Shown: positions 5,556 to 12,881 of the stretch, piece after piece | How positions within the stretch are numbered: position 1 is the first letter of the stretch | Layout of the letters: the number at the start of each line of letters is the position of its first letter | Assembly (NCBI GenBank): GCA_030431085.1 | Contig: JAUIJW010000032.1 | Span: 1-14,473, forward strand | Reading direction: 5' to 3' | Source: Bacteroidia bacterium | GTDB taxonomy: Bacteria; Bacteroidota; Bacteroidia; Flavobacteriales; Flavobacteriaceae | DNA: 14,473 bases | Made by a program: the position numbers and the translations under genes | Notes under the pieces: model-generated | The model's database searches: none | The model's input: the letters and a program-made list of their open reading frames with translations, nothing else | What the model was told of the DNA's origin: nothing

Positions 5556-6965
5556 TTAGCGAAGTTCTAAAAGTACAACATTTTCTACATGATGAGTTTG
5601 AGGAAACATATCTACAGCTTGTGTTTTTGTAAGCTTATACTTTACGTTTAAAAGAGCTAAATCTCTAGCTTGTGTAGCCGAATTACAGCTCACATAAACT
5701 ATTTTATTTGGGGCGATTTTTAAAATTTGCTCTACCACTTTTTTATGCATACCATCTCTAGGCGGATCTGTAATAATTACATCTGGAGTACCATTTTTTG
5801 CAATAAACTCATCGGTAAAAACTTTAGCCATATCACCTACAAAAAAAGAAGCATTATCGATTTGGTTATTTTTTGCATTTTCCTTTGCATCTGCAATGGC
5901 TTCTGGTACAGATTCTACACCAACAACTTTTTTAGCTTTTTTAGCAACAAATTGGGCAATGGTTCCAGTACCAGTGTATAAATCATAGACTAGTTCACGA
6001 CCAGATAAGCCAGCAAAATCTCTAGTAATTTTGTACAATTCATAGGCTTGTGCCGAATTGGTTTGATAAAAAGACTTGGCATTAATTTTAAACTTGAGAT
6101 CTTCCATTTTTTCGAAAATATGGTCTCTGCCATGATATAAAATTACCTCTTGATCATAAATGGTGTCATTACCCTTTTGATTGACTACATATTGTAATGA
6201 AGTAATTTCTGGAAAATGCTTAAGAACCTCATCTAGAATAAGTTGATGTATATCTGGCTGATGTTCTGCGAATTGAATTACAACCATAATTTCACCAATC
6301 GATGTAATTCGTATCATTAAAGTTCTTAACATACCCACTTGATGCCTAGGGTGATAAAATGAAATGCCGCGTTTGTTGGCCAAGTCGCGAATAAAGTTTC
6401 TAATATCATTAGAAGGATTTTCCTGTAGGTGACACTTATCGATGTTAAGGATTTTATCCCACATACCGGGAATATGAAAACCACAAGCATTTTCGCCACT
6501 AAAATCTATATCACTTTTAATTTCATCTTCTGTAAGCCATCGAGATGATGAAAAAGAAAATTCCATTTTATTTCTATAAAAATAGATATCCTTGCACCCA
6601 AGAATTGGCGTAACATCGGGTAATTCAAGGTGACCTATTCTAATGAGATTATTAGCAACCTCGTTTTGTTTGAAATCTAATTGAGCCTTATAATCCATAT
6701 TTTGCCACTTACAACCACCGCAAACACCAAAATAATCGCAAACGGGAGTGGTGCGTTTGTTTGATAACTGATGAAATTTTATCGCTTTTCCCTCGTAATA
6801 TGATTTTCTTTTTCTTCCTGTTTTAATATCAACAACATCTCCAGGTACTGCATTAGATAAAAAAATTACTTTACCATCTGGTGCTTTAGCTACAGATTTT
6901 CCTTTAGCTGCAGCATCGATAACCTCTATGTTTTCAAATATGTGCGTTTTCTTTTTTCTTGACAT
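5556..6965 (-). CDS. rlmD: 23S rRNA (uracil-5-)-methyltransferase, RlmD/RumA type
   Basis: A 469-aa SAM-dependent enzyme that makes 5-methyluridine in 23S rRNA (U1939 in E. coli). Residues 10-65 form a TRAM RNA-binding domain (IEVIDAAAKGKSVAK...PGDVVDI). The 4Fe-4S cysteines are Cys76, Cys82, Cys85 (CDYFGVCGGCKW) and Cys178. The methyltransferase domain shows SFYQTNSAQ (298-306), YDLYTGTGTIAQF (327-339, SAM loop), ITDPPRDGM (398-406) and VYVSCNSATQARDL (423-436), with catalytic Cys427 and the closing HHVENVVLLE (458-467) carrying the general-base Glu. All key residues are present. Bacteroidota RumA-like genes may act at U747, U1939 or both, so the exact site is inferred. It heads a closely packed minus-strand gene cluster; the next gene begins 4 nt downstream. 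Confidence 0.93.
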   Translation of the reverse strand: MSRKKKTHIFENIEVIDAAAKGKSVAKAPDGKVIFLSNAVPGDVVDIKTGRKRKSYYEGKAIKFHQLSNKRTTPVCDYFGVCGGCKWQNMDYKAQLDFKQNEVANNLIRIGHLELPDVTPILGCKDIYFYRNKMEFSFSSSRWLTEDEIKSDIDFSGENACGFHIPGMWDKILNIDKCHLQENPSNDIRNFIRDLANKRGISFYHPRHQVGMLRTLMIRITSIGEIMVVIQFAEHQPDIHQLILDEVLKHFPEITSLQYVVNQKGNDTIYDQEVILYHGRDHIFEKMEDLKFKINAKSFYQTNSAQAYELYKITRDFAGLSGRELVYDLYTGTGTIAQFVAKKAKKVVGVESVPEAIADAKENAKNNQIDNASFFVGDMAKVFTDEFIAKNGTPDVIITDPPRDGMHKKVVEQILKIAPNKIVYVSCNSATQARDLALLNVKYKLTKTQAVDMFPQTHHVENVVLLELR

Positions 6966-6969
6966 GCTG

Positions 6970-6977
6970 CAAAAATA
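6970..6977 (-). promoter_or_regulatory. Candidate -7 element of the rlmD operon
   Basis: The minus strand reads TATTTTTGC ending just 4 nt before the rlmD ATG, matching the TAnnTTTG consensus and the frequent trailing C. Transcripts from it would be nearly leaderless. No clear TTG is found about 20 nt upstream. This would drive the six-gene cluster down to 2627. Confidence 0.4.
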
Positions 6978-7191
6978 AAGGTTTAAATTTAGATTTAGTT
7001 ATATTTAGTAGTATCGTTTTTTGATTAAAAGATTTAATTTTTTTGTTTAAGTTGGTGTTTTTTAGATTCAGAAATAAAAATTACGTAAACCTTTAAGTAA
7101 GAATGAATGTAGGTTATTAAACTTGTTGGAAATATATCTAATGAATTGAAAATAAATAAATTGAAATAAATTTTTAGATTGAAATGCAAGA

Positions 7192-7223
7192 TTTTCAGAT
7201 AAACTTAAAAGCGGATAACTTTG
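7192..7223 (+). promoter_or_regulatory. Candidate promoter of the xyl operon
   Basis: TTTT (7192-7195), a 20-nt spacer, then TAACTTTG (7216-7223). The -7 part is a perfect TAnnTTTG match; the -33 part differs from TTTG by one base. Transcription from here would give a leader of about 215 nt that includes the GC-rich inverted repeat. Weaker alternatives are TAGTTTTG at 7266-7273 and TATAGTTG at 7387-7394; the latter would put the inverted repeat at the transcription start. Confidence 0.4.
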
Positions 7224-7397
7224 ATTTTTTAAAATAGGAAAAAGCTAACAGAATTATTTAATAGTTAGTTTTGATAAACTTCTTATTAAGGAAGGAAGAA
7301 GTGTTAATGCAATGTCGATGTTAATTAAATATAATGAGTGTTAACCTACTGACATTTGTATTCGTTACATTAATTTTTTGAGTTTTTATAGTTGAAA

Positions 7398-7418
7398 TGG
7401 GGGTATAACCTACCCCCA
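7398..7418 (+). repeat. GC-rich inverted repeat in the xylB leader
   Basis: TGGGGGTA (7398-7405), centre TAACC, TACCCCCA (7411-7418): a perfect 8-bp inverted repeat with five G-C pairs in a row, in otherwise AT-rich DNA, 28 nt before the xylB ATG. It may be an operator for the LacI-type regulator encoded downstream, or an RNA stem in the leader. There is no U-tract after it, so it is not a simple terminator. Confidence 0.55.
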
Positions 7419-7445
7419 ATACTATTTACCACAAACACAGGTTCA

Positions 7446-8930
7446 ATGTATTATATAGGTTATGATATTGGCAGCTCTTCTATTAAAGCGGCCTTGGTAG
7501 AAGCAAGTACGGGCAAAAGCTTAATTACCGTTAATGAACCATCTCAGGAGATGGAAATCATAGCATTGCAAAAGGATTGGGCAGAACAAGACCCAGAATT
7601 GTGGTGGCATTACGTCTGTAAGGCTACACATAAAATTTTATCTAGCACCGGTATTGATGCGAAATTTATAGCATCAATAGGTATTTCTTATCAAATGCAC
7701 GGGTTGGTTGTGGTAGATAAATATCAAAAAGCATTGCGAAATGCCATTATTTGGTGTGATAGTAGAGCCGTAGACATAGGGCATCGAGCTTTTGAAGATT
7801 TAGGTCAAGATAAATGCAGAACCCATCTTTTAAACTCACCGGGTAATTTTACAGCATCTAAATTAAAATGGGTTTTAGACCATGAGCCCGAAGTTTATGA
7901 AAAAATAGATAAGTATATGCTGCCTGGAGATTTTATTGCAATGAAATTTTCTGGAGAAATCAATACCACGAAAAATGGCTTGTCTGAAGGGATACTGTGG
8001 GATTATAAGCAAGAAAATGTGGCACATTGGTTATTAGAGTATTATGGTATTGATACAAGTTTAACTCCAGAGTTAGTCGATAATTTTACGGCTCAATCTT
8101 ATGTTAGTGAGGTAGGTGCTAAAGAATCGGGTTTGCCTATAGGAATACCAATTACATATCGATCTGGAGATCAGCCTAATAATGCATTGTCACTCAATGT
8201 ATTTAATAACGGTGAAGTAGCAGCTACTGGTGGTACATCTGGTGTGGTTTATGCTGTTTCAGACCATATAGAGCCAAAAGAAATTAAGAAGATTAACCAA
8301 TTTGCCCATGTTAATTATACCAATGACCAACCTAAAATTGGAAAATTGCTAAATATTAATGGGGCAGGTATTATGTATCGATGGTTAAAAAATCAGTACG
8401 GCATAGCTTCATACCAAATCATGAACGATATGGCAGATAAGGTACCTATTGGTGCTAATGGATTATCGGTATTACCTTTTGGCAACGGAGCGGAACGCAT
8501 GTTTGATAATAAAACTTTAGATGCACAATTTAATAATATCAATTTTAATGTACACGGTCAAGGTCATTTATGCCGTGCAGCATTAGAAGGAATCGCTTTT
8601 TCTTTTGTGTATGGTATAGAATTGATGAAAAATGACCATACAACTATCAATGTAATTAGAGCTGGAAACGACAATTTGTTTAGATCTGAAATATTTTCAA
8701 ATACTATAGCAAGTTTAATAGGGCATAGCATAGAAATATACGATACTACAGGTGCCGTTGGTGCGGCCCGAGCCTCTGGTTTGGTTGATGGTAATTTTGA
8801 CAAATTTGGACAACAGATTACAACACATAACCATATCATGAATTACGAGCCAGTAGAAGATAACTCCTCATATTTGGAGGCTTATTATCACTGGAAAACA
8901 ATATTAACCAAACGAATAACAAATATATAA
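7446..8930 (+). CDS. xylB: Xylulokinase (FGGY carbohydrate kinase)
   Basis: A 494-aa FGGY-family kinase that phosphorylates D-xylulose to D-xylulose 5-phosphate with ATP. The start is the ATG at 7446-7448 (MYYIGYDIGSSSIKAAL), which places the first phosphate loop DIGSSSIK at residues 7-14. The frame is open 18 codons further up to a TTG (7392), but that would run through the inverted repeat and is unlikely. Family marks are SYQMHGLVVVD (81-91; QMHG as in E. coli XylB), IIWCDSRA (101-108), LPGDFIAMKFSGE (159-171), the catalytic Asp242 in SGDQPNNA, ATGGTSGVVYA (260-270) and DTTGAVGAARASG (433-445). The ATP-site loop reads RAGNDNLFRS (405-414), a form I associate with Bacteroidota members, rather than the usual glycine-rich GGGA. 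First gene of the operon; xylA follows after 3 nt. Confidence 0.92.
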   Translation: MYYIGYDIGSSSIKAALVEASTGKSLITVNEPSQEMEIIALQKDWAEQDPELWWHYVCKATHKILSSTGIDAKFIASIGISYQMHGLVVVDKYQKALRNAIIWCDSRAVDIGHRAFEDLGQDKCRTHLLNSPGNFTASKLKWVLDHEPEVYEKIDKYMLPGDFIAMKFSGEINTTKNGLSEGILWDYKQENVAHWLLEYYGIDTSLTPELVDNFTAQSYVSEVGAKESGLPIGIPITYRSGDQPNNALSLNVFNNGEVAATGGTSGVVYAVSDHIEPKEIKKINQFAHVNYTNDQPKIGKLLNINGAGIMYRWLKNQYGIASYQIMNDMADKVPIGANGLSVLPFGNGAERMFDNKTLDAQFNNINFNVHGQGHLCRAALEGIAFSFVYGIELMKNDHTTINVIRAGNDNLFRSEIFSNTIASLIGHSIEIYDTTGAVGAARASGLVDGNFDKFGQQITTHNHIMNYEPVEDNSSYLEAYYHWKTILTKRITNI

Positions 8931-8933
8931 CAC

Positions 8934-10259
8934 ATGATTTTATTAGGCGATAAAGAATTTTATCAAGGGATTGGACAAATTAAATATGAAGGTAATTTAT
9001 CTGATAACCCCTTAGCGTACAAGTATTACGATCCAGAAAAAGTAGTGGCGGGCAAAACCATGCGTGAGCATTTTAAATTTGCTATAGCCTATTGGCATTC
9101 TTTCTGTGGTACAGGAGCAGATCCTTTTGGGCCAGGCACACAAAGGTTTCCTTGGGATCAATCTTCCGATCCAATTCAAGCAGCTAAAGATAAAGCAGAC
9201 GCTGCATTTGAATTTATTACCAAGTTGGGTTTCGATTATTTTTGCTTTCACGATTTTGATTTAGTGCAAGAGGGAGCAACTTTTTCTGAGTCTGAACAAA
9301 GATTACATACCATTACAGACTACATAAAAGAAAAACAAAAGGCCTCTGGAGTAAAGTTGCTTTGGGGTACAGCTAATTTATTTTCTAATCCTCGTTATAT
9401 GAACGGTGCGGCAACAAATCCAAATTTTGATGTGTTGGCTCGTGCAGGAGGGCAAGTAAAATTGGCTTTAGATGCTACCATTAAGTTAGGTGGCGAAAAT
9501 TACGTGTTCTGGGGTGGTAGAGAAGGTTATATGAGTTTGTTAAATACCGATATGGGAAGAGAATTAGACCATATGGCTCAATTTTTAGGTCTGGCTAGAG
9601 ATTATGCTAGGAGTCAGGGATTTAAAGGTACATTTTTTATTGAGCCAAAACCTATGGAACCGTCTAAACATCAATATGATTTTGATACGGCTACGGCCAT
9701 TGGTTTTTTAAAGAACTATGGTTTAGATCAAGATTTTAAAATTAATATAGAAGTCAATCATGCTACTTTAGCCCAACATACTTTTCAACATGAGTTAGAG
9801 GTGGCGGCTAAGGCTGGTATGCTAGGAAGTATTGATGCCAATAGAGGTGACTATCAAAATGGCTGGGATACAGATCAATTTCCAAACAATATACAGGAAA
9901 CAACAGAAGCCATGTTAGTATTTCTACAAGCTGGTGGATTGCAAGGAGGAGGAGTTAATTTTGATGCTAAAATTCGACGAAATTCGACCGATTTAGAAGA
10001 TATATTTCATGCTCATATAGGAGGTGCAGATACCTTTGCGCGCGCTTTACTTATTGCAGATAAAATTATTTCATCTTCACCTTACACCGACCTAAGAAAA
10101 AAGCGTTATGAATCATTCGATTCTGGTCAAGGCAAGGCATTTGAAGAAGGAAAACTAAAGCTTAATGACTTGTATCAAATAGCGAAAGATAATGGTGAAA
10201 TTCCGTTACAAAGCGGAAAGCAAGAGTTGTTTGAAAATATTATCAATCAATACATTTAA
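8934..10259 (+). CDS. xylA: Xylose isomerase
   Basis: A 441-aa class II xylose isomerase converting D-xylose to D-xylulose in the cytosol with two divalent metal ions. All active-site residues are present with a constant +5 offset from E. coli XylA: His106 and Asp109 in FCFHDFDL (103-110), Glu237 and Lys239 in FIEPKP, Glu273 and His276 in NIEVNHATLA, Asp301 in GSIDANRGD, Asp312 and Asp314 in WDTDQFP, and Asp344 in NFDAK. The N-terminal extension and total length are those of the long, class II type common in Bacteroidota. Glucose isomerisation is a usual side activity of the family. It starts 3 nt after xylB and ends 6 nt before the symporter, so the three are translated from one mRNA. Confidence 0.97.
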   Translation: MILLGDKEFYQGIGQIKYEGNLSDNPLAYKYYDPEKVVAGKTMREHFKFAIAYWHSFCGTGADPFGPGTQRFPWDQSSDPIQAAKDKADAAFEFITKLGFDYFCFHDFDLVQEGATFSESEQRLHTITDYIKEKQKASGVKLLWGTANLFSNPRYMNGAATNPNFDVLARAGGQVKLALDATIKLGGENYVFWGGREGYMSLLNTDMGRELDHMAQFLGLARDYARSQGFKGTFFIEPKPMEPSKHQYDFDTATAIGFLKNYGLDQDFKINIEVNHATLAQHTFQHELEVAAKAGMLGSIDANRGDYQNGWDTDQFPNNIQETTEAMLVFLQAGGLQGGGVNFDAKIRRNSTDLEDIFHAHIGGADTFARALLIADKIISSSPYTDLRKKRYESFDSGQGKAFEEGKLKLNDLYQIAKDNGEIPLQSGKQELFENIINQYI

Positions 10260-10265
10260 TTAGAA

Positions 10266-11882
10266 ATGAACTCTGTATTGGATAGCTTCGATTGGGTAGT
10301 TCTTGGTCTGTACTGTCTGGCTTTAATAGGGGTAGCCGTTTGGGTTATTCTGCAAAAAAATAAGAATACTGAAGATTATTTTCTTGCAGGTAGAAATGTG
10401 GGGTGGTTCGTGATTGGAGCATCCATATTTGCATCAAATATTGGTTCTGAGCATGTAGTCGGACTTGCCGGAACAGGTGCAGAATCTGGAATGCCAATGG
10501 CGCACTACGAATTGCATGCCTGGATAGTGTTGTTATTGGGGTGGCTATTTTTACCTTTTTACATTAGGTCTGGCTCTTTTACCATGCCAGAGTTTTTAGA
10601 AAAAAGGTTCGATGCCAAATCAAGATGGTTTTTGTCAATTTTTTCTTTGGCAGGATATGTGGTCACTAAAGTATCTGTAACCATTTATGCTGGTGGAATT
10701 GTGGTGTCTGAATTACTTGGCATCCCCTTTTGGTATGGAGCTATAGGTATAGTAGTTTTTACTGGAATTTATACTATTCTGGGAGGTATGAAAGCGGTTA
10801 TTTATACAGAAACCCTACAAACTATTATTTTAATTGTTGGCTCAATAATTATTACCTATTTAGGGATGCAAGAAGTAGGCGGATGGGCCAACTTAAGGGA
10901 GACGGTAGGTTCTGAACATTTTAATATGTGGAGACCAATAAACGACCCAGATTTTCCTTGGACTGGTCTGCTCTTCGGGGGCACCATTGTAGGAATATGG
11001 TATTGGTGTACAGATCAATATATTGTGCAAAGAACTTTGGCAGCACATAATATAAAAATAGGTAGACGAGGGGCAATTTTTGGAGCCTATTTAAAAATAT
11101 TACCAATCTTTATTTTTTTAATACCAGGTATTATAGCTTTTGCTTTGGCGAAACAAGGGGTGTTAACATATGATAAAGCAGATGAGGTGTTTCCTGTACT
11201 AGTAAAAACATTATTGCCTACAGGGCTTAAAGGTTTGGTTGCCGGGGGGTTAATGGCAGCATTAATGAGTTCATTAGCCTCTGTGTTTAATTCGTGTTCA
11301 ACCATTTTTACCATAGATATTTATAAAAAACTTAAACCAAAAATGCCAGAAAAACAATTGTTAAAGATTGGTAGAATTGCCACTGCTATTGTAGTGTTTT
11401 TAGGAATTGTATGGATACCAATTATGGAGAAAATTGGTGGAGGTACCTTATATAAATATTTGCAAAGTGTACAATCGTATATTGCACCACCAATTACGGC
11501 AGTATTTATTTTGGGAATAGTCTGGAAAAGGGTTAACGCCAAAGCAGCGATAGTAACCCTAATGTCTGGTTTAGTAGTAGCTGCCTTTAGAATTACAGCA
11601 GAAATTAATATTGATCATCTTAGTGGTCCATTACATACTTTTGCAGCGATAAATTTTGCCCATATGGCTATATTTATGTTTATACTATCGGTGATTATTT
11701 GTGTAACAGTTACACTGGTAACAGGTGCACCTGATTATGCACGAATTAAAGGTTTAGCATTTGGTACTTTAACTCAAGAACAAAAACAAGAAAATAAAGA
11801 TAGTTTTGACTTGATAGATGTAATATTTTCTGTAATTTTAGTTGTTGTCGTAGTAATAATTTTAACTTATTTTACGGGATAG
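10266..11882 (+). CDS. Na+/sugar symporter of the SSS/SGLT family, probable D-xylose importer
   Basis: A 538-aa inner-membrane protein with about 14 hydrophobic segments, as in SGLT-type solute:sodium symporters. Typical segments are TEDYFLAGRNVGWFVIGASIFASNIG (35-60, described here by its key SNIGSEHVVGLAGTGAESG at 58-75), YELHAW (81-86), GGMKAVIYTETLQ (173-185), WYWCTDQYIVQRTLAA (245-260, close to the WYWCTDQ-IVQR of animal SGLTs) and ALMSSLASVFNS (332-343) on the helix that helps form the Na+ site. Substrate is assigned from context: the gene is locked between xylA (6 nt) and an oxidoreductase (18 nt) in the xylose operon, hence Na+-driven xylose uptake (xylT-like). Other pentoses, glucose or galactose cannot be ruled out from sequence. 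Confidence 0.9.
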   Translation: MNSVLDSFDWVVLGLYCLALIGVAVWVILQKNKNTEDYFLAGRNVGWFVIGASIFASNIGSEHVVGLAGTGAESGMPMAHYELHAWIVLLLGWLFLPFYIRSGSFTMPEFLEKRFDAKSRWFLSIFSLAGYVVTKVSVTIYAGGIVVSELLGIPFWYGAIGIVVFTGIYTILGGMKAVIYTETLQTIILIVGSIIITYLGMQEVGGWANLRETVGSEHFNMWRPINDPDFPWTGLLFGGTIVGIWYWCTDQYIVQRTLAAHNIKIGRRGAIFGAYLKILPIFIFLIPGIIAFALAKQGVLTYDKADEVFPVLVKTLLPTGLKGLVAGGLMAALMSSLASVFNSCSTIFTIDIYKKLKPKMPEKQLLKIGRIATAIVVFLGIVWIPIMEKIGGGTLYKYLQSVQSYIAPPITAVFILGIVWKRVNAKAAIVTLMSGLVVAAFRITAEINIDHLSGPLHTFAAINFAHMAIFMFILSVIICVTVTLVTGAPDYARIKGLAFGTLTQEQKQENKDSFDLIDVIFSVILVVVVVIILTYFTG

Positions 11883-11900
11883 TTATTATAGAATTTAAAC

Positions 11901-12881
11901 ATGATAGAAGTGTACAACTGGGGTATTTTAGGAACTGGTAGCATTGCTAACCAGTTTGCAAATGATTTAAAATTGGTTGAAAAAGCTAAGATAAAGGCTG
12001 TGGCTTCTAAAACGCAATCTAGAGCAAAAAGTTTCGCAGATCAACATCAAGTTGAAAAGGCTTATGGTACTTATGAAGCATTAATTGAAGATCCGGAGGT
12101 TGATATAGTCTATGTAGCCACACCGCATGATGCCCATCAATATTTATCGATTAAAGCTTTAACACAGGGTAAACATGTACTTTGTGAAAAGCCTATAGCT
12201 CTAAATCGTCTACAAGCTTTAAGTATGATAAAAGCTTCGCAAGATAACAAGAAGTTTTTTATGGAAGCTTTTTGGACGCGGTTTAATCCAACGTTTAATG
12301 AAGTATTACACAAAGTTAATATTGGATTTATAGGCGAGGTGAAATATGTCAATGCAGATTTTGCGATGAATATTTCTAATTACAAGAGTCGAATGTTGAA
12401 TATGGAAAATGGAGGAGGAAGTTTATTAGATATGGGAGTGTATCCAGTATTTTTAGCCTATATGTTATTGGGTAAGCCAAAAGACATCTTGGCTAAAGCG
12501 AATTTTGCAGATTCTGGTGCAGATATTCAAACCTCTATGGTTTTTCAATATGATAATGCTCAAGCTGTTTTGCATAGTAGTTTTGTAGCAGCTTCTAATA
12601 TGACAGCAACCATAAGTGGTAGTCTAGGTAGAATTAATTTACATCCTGTTTGGCATGAAGCTCAAAGTTATGATATTATTAAAAATAATAATCGAGTGAA
12701 TTATGCTTTTCCTACCAAAGGAAAAGGGTTTACTTACGAAATTGAGGAGTGTCATCGCTGTATTAATCTCGGTATGATAGAAAGCGATCAGTGGTCGCAT
12801 CAAAATAGTTTAGATCTTATTGGTATGATAGATCAAATTAGAGCCAAGATAGGTTTAGTATATCCAGATGATGATCAATAA
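11901..12881 (+). CDS. Gfo/Idh/MocA-family NAD(P)-dependent oxidoreductase
   Basis: A 326-aa soluble dehydrogenase. The N-terminal Rossmann domain shows WGILGTGSIANQFANDL (residues 7-23), VYVATPHDAHQYLSIKAL (70-87) and CEKPIALN (95-102, with the family Lys97). The C-terminal alpha/beta domain has GGGSLLDMGVYPV (171-183), whose Asp177 and Tyr181 correspond to active-site residues of the dihydrodiol dehydrogenase / D-xylose 1-dehydrogenase (NADP+) branch, which this protein resembles most. That would fit oxidation of xylose or another aldose to the lactone, or reduction of a related sugar, but the xylose operon already has the full isomerase route. Substrate is therefore an inference. It is the last operon gene, 18 nt after the symporter, and overlaps the convergent regulator gene by 7 nt. 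Confidence 0.85.
   Translation: MIEVYNWGILGTGSIANQFANDLKLVEKAKIKAVASKTQSRAKSFADQHQVEKAYGTYEALIEDPEVDIVYVATPHDAHQYLSIKALTQGKHVLCEKPIALNRLQALSMIKASQDNKKFFMEAFWTRFNPTFNEVLHKVNIGFIGEVKYVNADFAMNISNYKSRMLNMENGGGSLLDMGVYPVFLAYMLLGKPKDILAKANFADSGADIQTSMVFQYDNAQAVLHSSFVAASNMTATISGSLGRINLHPVWHEAQSYDIIKNNNRVNYAFPTKGKGFTYEIEECHRCINLGMIESDQWSHQNSLDLIGMIDQIRAKIGLVYPDDDQ

Larger units (their letters stand above)
6978..7445 (+). promoter_or_regulatory. Leader/regulatory region of the xylose operon (gene-free)
   Basis: About 470 nt of very AT-rich sequence between the divergent rlmD and xylB genes, with no credible coding frame. It holds: a TAnnTTTG-type element (7216-7223); a second, TAGTTTTG (7266-7273), without a good -33; three ATTGAAA copies (7145, 7160, 7178); three TGTTAA copies (7302, 7319, 7339); an imperfect inverted repeat AAAGCTAAC/GTTAGTTTT (7241-7249 and 7264-7272, one G-T); the short palindrome TTACGTAA (7081-7088); and a GC-rich inverted repeat (7398-7418). 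This is where substrate-dependent control of the operon should act, but which element does so cannot be decided by eye. Confidence 0.55.

Noticed and set aside
7081..7088. TTACGTAA palindrome as a LacI-type operator
   Set aside because: Only 8 bp, more than 350 nt from xylB and nearer the rlmD side; kept only as a note in the leader description.
7392..7445. N-terminal extension of xylulokinase by 18 residues from a TTG codon
   Set aside because: The extension runs through the GC-rich inverted repeat and does not resemble the family; the ATG at 7446 places DIGSSSIK at the usual distance from the N-terminus.
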